Below, in pieces: positions 57,990 to 64,000 of a DNA stretch of 64,000 nucleotides. The position numbers and the translations under genes are program-made. Under the pieces are notes generated by a model. It worked only from the letters and a program-made list of their open reading frames with translations. It did not search any database and had not been told where the DNA came from. This DNA is from Methylovorus menthalis. Lineage in GTDB: Bacteria; Pseudomonadota; Gammaproteobacteria; Burkholderiales; Methylophilaceae. The DNA lies in assembly GCF_020523625.1 (NCBI RefSeq), contig NZ_JAJAQH010000006.1:1178001-1242000 (forward strand). Direction: 5' to 3'. Every line of letters starts with the position of its first letter. The stretch's first letter is position 1.

Positions 57990-58547
57990 ATGGCCTTTTC
58001 ATTCAAGCGGTTCCAGCAGCACATTCCAACCCGGGATACCATCCTGGCTTCGCGCTGGCTCAGTCCATTCCGCAAGCAATTGCAGGATAGACGGCTGTGG
58101 CGCCTTGAGCGCAAGGCCGTGGCGCGCGGCGCGGCCATCGGCATCTTCTTTGCCTTTATCATTCCCTTCGGGCAATTCTTCGCCGCCGCGCTCACCGCGC
58201 TATTCATGCGTGCCAACATCAGCATTGCCATGCTGGCGACACTGGTCACCAACCCATTCACCTTTCCTCCGGTGTACTGGCTGGCGTACAGCATAGGCTC
58301 GCTATTGATCGGCCAGCAGGAGATAGCGCCACTGCTGGAGCATGCCATCGAAGCTGAACCCATGATGGTGGATATGCACTGGATAGACAGCAGCCTGGCG
58401 TGGCTGAAAAGTGCAGGCTTGCCGCTGGTGACAGGCTTAGCCACGCTGGCCGTGGTCGGCTCAACCGTGACCTATGTGGGGACACTGGTGATCTGGAAAT
58501 GGCGGCAGGATCAGCGCCGCGCTAAACGACGCAAATCTGCGGCCTGA
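57990..58547 (+). CDS. DUF2062 membrane protein
   Basis: The 185-residue protein has the DUF2062 signature: RGAAIGIFFAFIIPFGQFFAA followed by a second helix region (ISIAMLATLVTNPFTFPPVYWLAYSIG) and a third near 150-170. It is an inner-membrane protein of unknown function found in many proteobacteria. It ends with a basic tail (RRAKRRKSAA). Confidence 0.9.
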   Translation: MAFSFKRFQQHIPTRDTILASRWLSPFRKQLQDRRLWRLERKAVARGAAIGIFFAFIIPFGQFFAAALTALFMRANISIAMLATLVTNPFTFPPVYWLAYSIGSLLIGQQEIAPLLEHAIEAEPMMVDMHWIDSSLAWLKSAGLPLVTGLATLAVVGSTVTYVGTLVIWKWRQDQRRAKRRKSAA

Positions 58548-58598
58548 TAGCGCGGTTCGGTCCAGCCAGCATCACCAACCAGACCCGGGAGATTACCC

Positions 58599-59375
58599 CT
58601 AGTTCAGATTCTGCCGCAGACGCTCAAACACACAGATAGACGTGGCCGCAGCCGCATTGAGTGACTCCACCTGCCCCTGCATGGGAATATGAATCTTGCG
58701 GCTGGCCGCCGCTTGCAGTTTCAGGCTGAGGCCCGCGCCTTCATTGCCAATCAGGAATGCCACGGGCTGGCGCAGATCCTGCGCATACAAGGATTCCCCC
58801 TGCATGACCGTCGCCAGCGTCTCCCCTGAAAAATTCTCGGTCAATGCCAGCAAGTCCGACCGCTCCACCACCGGCAACACAAACTGCGCGCCCTGCCCGC
58901 CACGTAGTGCCTTGGGCGACCATGCTTCGGCACAGCCTTCCGACAAGTAGACCACCTGCACGCCCGCAGCTGCCGCGGAGCGCAACATGCTGCCCAGATT
59001 GCCCGGGTCCTGAATATCTTCCAGCATCAGCACAAACTCCAGCGTTTCAGGGATGGCTAGCTGGGGCGTATCTACCAGCGCCAGGATGCCAGTTGGCGTT
59101 GTCACCGGCGATAACTCGGCAAACATCAGCGTCGTCACCATCAGTGTCGGGATATCCGCCAGTTCCTGTATCAGGCCATTCACCTCATTGGTGGACTGCC
59201 CTTCGGCAATAATGAGCTGGCGCGGCATGCCAAATACCGCCATGTAATCCCGCAGCAAATGCGGGCCATCCAGCAGGGTCTGGCCCAGGCGGCGGCGCTC
59301 GCGGGAAGATTCCGCCAGCTTTTTAAGTTGCTTGAAGACAGGGTTGTCGCGCGAGGTAATATGTTTGAAGCTCAT
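58599..59375 (-). CDS. TrmH/SpoU-family RNA 2'-O-methyltransferase
   Basis: The start ATG 59375 begins MSFKHITSRDNP, the conserved start of this family, and gives 258 residues; the longer frame to 59504 is not conserved. An N-terminal substrate-binding domain (1-95) is followed by the SPOUT knot: LEDIQDPGNLGSMLRSAAA (motif 1, with Asn and Arg), LIGNEGAGLS (motif 2) and IPMQGQVESLNAAAATSI (motif 3). It should methylate a ribose in rRNA or tRNA using SAM. The exact target cannot be told. Confidence 0.93.
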   Translation of the reverse strand: MSFKHITSRDNPVFKQLKKLAESSRERRRLGQTLLDGPHLLRDYMAVFGMPRQLIIAEGQSTNEVNGLIQELADIPTLMVTTLMFAELSPVTTPTGILALVDTPQLAIPETLEFVLMLEDIQDPGNLGSMLRSAAAAGVQVVYLSEGCAEAWSPKALRGGQGAQFVLPVVERSDLLALTENFSGETLATVMQGESLYAQDLRQPVAFLIGNEGAGLSLKLQAAASRKIHIPMQGQVESLNAAAATSICVFERLRQNLN

Positions 59376-59578
59376 GGCAGGTTCCAGGGGGGAGTGCCGG
59401 CATTTTACCCGATTACGCCAACGGGCCGTAGGCAATGCCGAGACGAGGTTTGCAAAAGATGGCGTTCGGGGTAATACTTTTGCACCCGGACCTGTCGCCG
59501 GCATGGCATGTGATCATCACTGATCGACACCATAAGCCATCCGGCTACGCCAGCACCAGCCGAAGGAGTATCCAACAC

Positions 59579-60217
59579 GTGAATACTGATTTTATTCTGG
59601 CGGCAATTGATGCCGTCAATTCCGCCATCCTCAGCCATGAGGCCGATATCGAGGGCCTGGACCGCGACATTGGCGATGGTGATCATTACATCAACATCAA
59701 GCGCGGTTGCGCGGCAGCCGCCGCCATGCGGCCAGAGCTGGTAAGCCTGCCTACCGATGCCGCCCTGCAAAAAATCGGCATGAAAGTGCTGTCCAGCATA
59801 GGCGGCGCTTCCGGCCCGCTGGTTGCCAGCTTTTTTCTGGAGATGGCAAAAGCCATCAAGCTCAAGGCACCCGTTTCGCTCGCCGATCATGCCGCGCTGT
59901 TTGCGGTTGGCGTAGACGGCATTCAGCATCGTGGCAAAGCCCAGGTGGGCGAAAAGACCATGATGGATGTCCTGATACCGGTATCTACCCTTTTCACCCA
60001 GCTTGCGAGCACGCATGCCGAGCTTGATGCAGTCCTCCTGAATGCCATCAAGGCTGAAGCAGAAAAAGGCATGCTGGCCACGCGCGACATGCTGGCGACC
60101 AAAGGCCGGGCTGCCGGGCTGGGAGAACGCGCCATCGGTCATATCGACCCCGGTGCAAAAAGCTGCCAGGTGATGATCCATGCCGTGTGCGACATGCTGC
60201 TGGGCCAAGCCCATTAA
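59579..60217 (+). CDS. dhaL: Dihydroxyacetone kinase subunit DhaL
   Basis: From GTG 59579 (AAGGAG ten bases upstream) the product is 212 residues. The nucleotide/Mg site has Asp28, Asp33 and Asp35 in LDRDIGDGDH, and GGASGPLVASFF is the second loop. DhaL holds the nucleotide and passes phosphate to DHA bound by DhaK. The usual order is dhaK-dhaL; here it is reversed. No dhaM (the PTS phosphodonor) is in the window, so it may use free ATP or a distant DhaM. Confidence 0.92.
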   Translation: MNTDFILAAIDAVNSAILSHEADIEGLDRDIGDGDHYINIKRGCAAAAAMRPELVSLPTDAALQKIGMKVLSSIGGASGPLVASFFLEMAKAIKLKAPVSLADHAALFAVGVDGIQHRGKAQVGEKTMMDVLIPVSTLFTQLASTHAELDAVLLNAIKAEAEKGMLATRDMLATKGRAAGLGERAIGHIDPGAKSCQVMIHAVCDMLLGQAH

Positions 60218-60280
60218 GGCATCGCCCAAGCATTGCCCTGACTCAAATAATAGCCATCACAAAAAGCAGGAGGAGACCCC

Positions 60281-61270
60281 ATGAAAAAATTCATGAACCA
60301 GCCCGACACCATGCTCACCGAGAGCCTGCAAGGGTTTGCCGCCGCGCATGCGGACCTAGTGACGCTGCATCTTGATCCCAACTACCTGGTGCGTGCCCAA
60401 AAAGCCCAGAACAAGGTAGCCGTGATTTCGGGCGGCGGCTCTGGCCACGAGCCCCTGCATAGCGGTTTCTTGGGATATGGCATGCTGGATGCGGTGTGCC
60501 CCGGCTTTGTGTTTACCTCGCCCAGCCCGGACCAGATGCTGGCCGCCGCCGAGGCGGTGGAATGCGGCAAGGGCGTGCTCTTCATCGTCAAGAATTACGC
60601 GGGCGATGTCATGAACTTTGAAATGGCAGCAGAAATGCTGTCCTGTGAAAGCGCCACCGTGCTGACCAGCGATGATGTGGCGGTAGAAAATTCCACCTAC
60701 ACCACGGGGCGTCGCGGCGTCGCGGGCACCGTGATCGTGGAAAAAGTGGTCGGCAGCCTGGCAGAAACCGGAGCCGACCTGGCCACCTGCAAGGCGCTGG
60801 GCGACAGAGTCAACCGGCGCACAGCCTCCATGGGTGTGGCACTCACCAGCTGTACGGTACCGGCCGCAGGCAAACCCACCTTTGAGCTGGGCGAGCAGGA
60901 GCTGGAAATGGGCGTCGGCATTCATGGTGAACCCGGCCGCCGCCGCGAAGCCATGCGCCCCGCGGATGAGATTGTGGCAGACCTGGTCAAGGCGATACTG
61001 CATGATCTGGCCCCCGCCTCTGGCAGTGAAATCCTGCTGCTGGTCAATGGCTTTGCCGCTACACCGCTGATGGAGCTTTACCTCTTGTACAACAGCGCCG
61101 CACGTTTGCTGCAATCCCATGGTCTCATCATCAGCCGCTCGCTGGTCGGCAACTACACCACCGCGCTGGATATGGCAGGCGCCTCGATCACAGTGTGCCT
61201 GCTTGATGACGAGATCAAGCAGCACTGGGATAGCCCAGTACATACCGCCGCCCTGCGTCGGGGCATGTAA
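60281..61270 (+). CDS. dhaK: Dihydroxyacetone kinase subunit DhaK
   Basis: The 329-residue protein has the substrate-binding motif SGGGSGHEPLH (50-60) and the His that forms a hemiaminal with DHA, His215 in GVGIHGEPGR. With DhaL it phosphorylates dihydroxyacetone to DHAP. It lies 63 bases after dhaL and 58 before rpiA, likely one operon. Dihydroxyacetone salvage would feed the RuMP-cycle sugar phosphates in a methylotroph, an inference. A related family phosphorylates erythrulose. Confidence 0.93.
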   Translation: MKKFMNQPDTMLTESLQGFAAAHADLVTLHLDPNYLVRAQKAQNKVAVISGGGSGHEPLHSGFLGYGMLDAVCPGFVFTSPSPDQMLAAAEAVECGKGVLFIVKNYAGDVMNFEMAAEMLSCESATVLTSDDVAVENSTYTTGRRGVAGTVIVEKVVGSLAETGADLATCKALGDRVNRRTASMGVALTSCTVPAAGKPTFELGEQELEMGVGIHGEPGRRREAMRPADEIVADLVKAILHDLAPASGSEILLLVNGFAATPLMELYLLYNSAARLLQSHGLIISRSLVGNYTTALDMAGASITVCLLDDEIKQHWDSPVHTAALRRGM

Positions 61271-61328
61271 CCTTGTCTGCACGTCCGAATAACCGCCTCA
61301 TCACGCTCACGCGAAAAGGAGCAGCATC

Positions 61329-62006
61329 ATGAACGACAAACAACTGGTAGCCGAGCATGCCGCCAGCCTGGTGGAAGACAGCATGATCGTCGGCCTAGGC
61401 ACCGGCTCCACCGCCAATTACTTCATCGAAGCGCTCAGCCGTCGCCAGCGTGACGAGGGCCTGCGCATCACCACCGTGGCCAGCTCCACCATCAGCGCCA
61501 TCAAGGCAGCCGAGCATGGCCTTTCACTGCTGGATATCTCGCAACTGGGGCATTTTGACCTTTATGTGGATGGTGCCGATGAAATCACGCCGGGGCTGAC
61601 CCTGCTGAAAGGCCGCGGCCAGGACCTGGTCATGGAAAAACTGCTGGCGCGTGCCGCCGAGCGCTTTGTGGTGGTGGCGGACAAGAGCAAGCAAGTCAGC
61701 CGCATAGGCGAGAAATTCGTGATTCCCGTTGAAGTAATGCCAGCCGCCTGGAAGATCGTCCGCCACGCGCTGGAAAAAGCCAACGGCGAGGCCGAGCTAC
61801 GCCTGAATGCCACCAAGGATAACGTCGCCGTCACCGCCCACGGCAGCTATGTGCTGGATGTGCGCTTCCCCGATTGGCTGGACGATGCCGAGCTGGATAT
61901 TCTGCTCAACAACACACCCGGCGTGGTTGAGCATGGCGTATTTCGTGGCCTCGCCAGCCTGGTGTTGATTGCCGACCAGGGGCAGGTGGAAGTGGTGTCT
62001 GCATGA
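61329..62006 (+). CDS. rpiA: Ribose-5-phosphate isomerase A
   Basis: The 225-residue protein shows the RpiA motifs: GLGTGSTANYFIEAL (about 19-33), DLYVDGADEI with active-site Asp residues (about 77-86), LKGRGQDLVMEKLLA with the conserved Glu (about 93-107), and NNTPGVVEHGVF near the C terminus. It interconverts ribulose-5-P and ribose-5-P. In RuMP methylotrophs this enzyme is important for regenerating the formaldehyde acceptor. GGAG lies before the ATG at 61329. Confidence 0.97.
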   Translation: MNDKQLVAEHAASLVEDSMIVGLGTGSTANYFIEALSRRQRDEGLRITTVASSTISAIKAAEHGLSLLDISQLGHFDLYVDGADEITPGLTLLKGRGQDLVMEKLLARAAERFVVVADKSKQVSRIGEKFVIPVEVMPAAWKIVRHALEKANGEAELRLNATKDNVAVTAHGSYVLDVRFPDWLDDAELDILLNNTPGVVEHGVFRGLASLVLIADQGQVEVVSA

Positions 62007-62065
62007 GGGGATTTTTTTCAGGAGCAGATTTGTTAAGGGCTAGATTGCTACATACTGCATCTTCA

Positions 62066-62602
62066 ATGAAGTCACCGCGTCCGCGGTTTGTCATAGCGCA
62101 ACTCGGCGCGGGCTTGTGGCTCTGCGCGGGCCTTATCGGCAGCCATCCCGCACTTGCCGCCGACGCCTTGCGGCCGGGGTTATGGGAAACCAGCATCAAG
62201 CTCAAGCTGCACAATATGCCGCAGATTCCTGACGAACAGCTGCAGCAGCTGGAAATGCTGGGCATACAGCTGCCGGTGGGCAATCAGCCCATGACCGTGC
62301 TGCAATGCCTGACACCCGAACAGGCCAGGCTCGAAAAGCCCATCGTACCCGCCAATGACCAGGGCTGCGTCATCCGCAATTACCGCCATGCCGGTAAACA
62401 GGTGAATGGTGATGTGGTATGCTCCGGCAGCTTGCAGGGTACCGGCAAATTTACGATGCAGTTGCAGAGCGACACCGCATTCAAAGGCCAATTGACGGCG
62501 CAGGGCACCAGCAATGAGCTGGGGCCTATCGACCAGACCACCGACTTTAGTGGCCGCTGGGTACAGGCTGCCTGCAATGCAGACACCCCTACCTTTCCAT
62601 GA
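62066..62602 (+). CDS. DUF3617 periplasmic protein
   Basis: From ATG 62066 the protein is 178 residues with a Sec signal peptide (hydrophobic core GLWLCAGLIGS, cleavage after ALAAD). The DUF3617 core is RPGLWETSIKLKL, then VLQCLTPEQA, QGCVIRNYRHAGKQVNGDVVCSG, and a final GRWVQAACNA. Four cysteines could form two disulfides. The function is unknown. An in-frame ATG at 62003 overlaps the rpiA stop by 4 bases and is a less likely start. Confidence 0.88.
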   Translation: MKSPRPRFVIAQLGAGLWLCAGLIGSHPALAADALRPGLWETSIKLKLHNMPQIPDEQLQQLEMLGIQLPVGNQPMTVLQCLTPEQARLEKPIVPANDQGCVIRNYRHAGKQVNGDVVCSGSLQGTGKFTMQLQSDTAFKGQLTAQGTSNELGPIDQTTDFSGRWVQAACNADTPTFP

Positions 62603-62683
62603 TGTCGGTGCACCCTTTGCTGCCCCGGCATCTGATGACCCTAACCCGAGCTTTTAACCCGCTTATCACTGAGTCTTTATTTC

Positions 62684-63397
62684 ATGCATCTTGAACGTAT
62701 CCTCCACGCACAGGGCTTCGGCTCCCGCAAAAACTGCCGCATCCTGGTCCGCCACCATGCGGTGACAGTCAATGGCGAGCCTTGCGATAACCCCTTTGCC
62801 GATTTTGACACTGACAAGCTGGCATTCACGGTGAACGATGAGCCATGGGAGTATCGGGAAAAGGCTTACCTGATGCTGAACAAGCCTGCCAACTACGAGT
62901 GCTCGCACAAGCCTCAGCATCACCCCAGCGTGTTTGCCCTGCTGCCGCACCCGCTGCTGGAACGCGGCGTGCAATGCATAGGGCGGCTGGATGAAGACAC
63001 GACCGGCCTGATTCTGATGTCGGACGATGGTCAGTTCATACACCGCATGAGCTCGCCAAAATGGAAAGTGCCCAAGATATACGAAGTTGGCGCCAAGCAC
63101 GCGGTGGATGCTGAACAGATACGCCAATTGCTGGAAGGCGTGCAACTGGTGGATGAGCCTGCTCCCATCGTAGCCCTGGCCTGCAAGCAGATCAGTGATC
63201 AGGTGCTGCATCTGACATTGGCAGAAGGCAAATACCACCAGGTGAAGCGCATGCTGGCCGCCGTGGGCAATCGGGTGGAAAGCCTGAAGCGTATTCGTAT
63301 TGGCGAGCTGGTATTGCCAGACGACCTGGCGGAAGGCGAATGGCGCTGGCTTACCGAAAGCCAGCTGGCCTTGTTGAATGGCGCAGCCCGCGCCTGA
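62684..63397 (+). CDS. rsuA: 16S rRNA pseudouridine(516) synthase
   Basis: The 237-residue protein has an N-terminal S4 RNA-binding domain (LERILHAQGFGSRKNCRILV) and the RsuA/RluB/E/F catalytic motif GRLDEDTTGL, with nucleophile Asp103. The Leu-rich strand KRIRIGELVLP is typical of the C-terminal part. The closest fit by length and N terminus is RsuA, which modifies U516 of 16S rRNA. RluE/F-type members differ in the same places, so the target is likely but not certain. Confidence 0.88.
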   Translation: MHLERILHAQGFGSRKNCRILVRHHAVTVNGEPCDNPFADFDTDKLAFTVNDEPWEYREKAYLMLNKPANYECSHKPQHHPSVFALLPHPLLERGVQCIGRLDEDTTGLILMSDDGQFIHRMSSPKWKVPKIYEVGAKHAVDAEQIRQLLEGVQLVDEPAPIVALACKQISDQVLHLTLAEGKYHQVKRMLAAVGNRVESLKRIRIGELVLPDDLAEGEWRWLTESQLALLNGAARA

Positions 63398-63668
63398 TGA
63401 TCCTAAGCACGGTGGGGAAAGTAGCCGATAACATCGCTATGCCACCGCTGCAAAAACCATCGATGCCGCATCCGCCACAGCTCAGCACCAAGGCCGGATG
63501 GGCAAGATTGGGCATGGAACCGAATCTCATACCCGCAAGTCACAGGCATTACCGTATAATGCGGGTTCCTGCGCTTCACCAATGACCGCAGCATCCCTCA
63601 CATCACCCCATCTCGTTGCCTGAATTGGTATGCTCACAAAGCAATAGGCAGCTGCAGGAGTTTTAACC
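63398..63668 (+). promoter_or_regulatory. Promoter and leader of the rhlE-like gene
   Basis: TATAAT at 63555-63560 is a perfect -10 box with no good -35. ACCCGCA (63531-63537) and TGCGGGT (63560-63566) form an inverted repeat around it. A start near 63567 would leave a leader of about 100 bases before TTG 63669, with AGGAG at 63656-63660. Nothing else is seen between rsuA and here. Confidence 0.5.
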
Positions 63669-64000
63669 TTGTCTACCGTTGTTGAAAACGCCGCTGGCTT
63701 TGCCCAGCTCGGCCTTGCCGAACCCATTTTGCGTGCTATTGTCGATGCTGGCTACACCACGCCCACCCCTATTCAGTTGCAGGCCATCCCTCAGGTATTA
63801 ACCGGGGGAGATCTGCTCGCTGGCGCACAGACCGGCACCGGCAAAACTGCGGGTTTCACTCTGCCGCTGCTGCATCTGCTGCAAGGCCGCCCCGCCAAGA
63901 ACAAAGCCGGGCAGCCGCGCTGCCTGATCCTGACACCCACGCGCGAGCTGGCCGCACAGGTGGAAGAATCCGTACAAACCTATGGCAAATACCTGCCGCT
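63669..64000 (+). CDS. rhlE: DEAD-box RNA helicase (RhlE-like), 3' end missing
   Basis: The frame opens at TTG 63669 with AGGAG eight bases upstream and runs off the right edge. The first 110 residues show the Q motif ([19 protein letters not shown], then [11 protein letters not shown]), Walker [17 protein letters not shown] and motif Ia [13 protein letters not shown]. The DEAD box would lie beyond the window. RhlE-type helicases unwind RNA in ribosome assembly and at low temperature. The subtype is inferred from the N-terminal sequence only. Confidence 0.85.
   Translation, partial: MSTVVENAAGFAQLGLAEPILRAIVDAGYTTPTPIQLQAIPQVLTGGDLLAGAQTGTGKTAGFTLPLLHLLQGRPAKNKAGQPRCLILTPTRELAAQVEESVQTYGKYLP

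Overview
The window looks like a chromosomal segment of a betaproteobacterial methylotroph, most likely a Methylophilaceae member related to Methylobacillus or Methylovorus. This is inference. It rests on a complete NAD-linked formate dehydrogenase operon (fdsGBA-fdhD-fdsD), a neighbouring NAD-dependent aldehyde dehydrogenase with its DUF779 partner, a ribose-5-phosphate isomerase/dihydroxyacetone kinase group, and generally betaproteobacterial housekeeping genes with moderately GC-rich codons. Coding density is high. There is no prophage, CRISPR array or intact insertion sequence.

Layout. 1-5430: a tight one-strand operon (HAD phosphatase cut by the left edge, class III aminotransferase, alpha/beta hydrolase, acyl carrier protein, ketosynthase, GNAT-like acyltransferase). 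It looks like an uncharacterised acyl/amino biosynthesis cluster. 5597-7417: tRNA-Ser(CGA) followed by a decayed island holding two truncated genes. 7484-10688: a lytic transglycosylase and a Kef-type antiporter. 10858-16498 (minus): serS, rarA, lolA, ftsK. 16705-18859: dps, trxB and an Smr protein. 19086-24612: a CzcCBA-type heavy-metal RND efflux operon. 24727-32026 (minus): ispDF and the fds operon, whose promoter faces the aldehyde dehydrogenase at 32427. 34604-42942: two large GGDEF-EAL proteins surround cyclopropane-fatty-acid synthase and a FadL-type porin. Two related, previously unassigned structured RNA candidates lie on either side of cfa on the minus strand.

43190-49161: a cupin, a lysine-rich protein, a YdiL-like HTH protein, a chemoreceptor, a tag pseudogene remnant and amtB, which has a clear sigma-54 promoter and two NtrC-type sites. 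49379-51741 (minus): an arsenic operon (arsR, arsI-like, arsC, acr3) whose arsR message appears leaderless. 51978-58547: ada, a two-domain PPK2, hypothetical genes, gluQ, hslO and DUF2062. 58599-62602: an rRNA/tRNA methyltransferase, dhaL-dhaK-rpiA and a DUF3617 protein. 62684-64000: rsuA and the start of a RhlE-type DEAD-box helicase cut by the right edge.

Functional links. Formate and aldehyde oxidation, RpiA and DHA kinase fit C1 and sugar-phosphate metabolism. The c-di-GMP proteins, Cfa and FadL make an envelope-lipid neighbourhood. The Czc, Ars and Dps genes give metal, arsenic and oxidative protection. All start sites and functions come from reading the sequence; no database search was possible.
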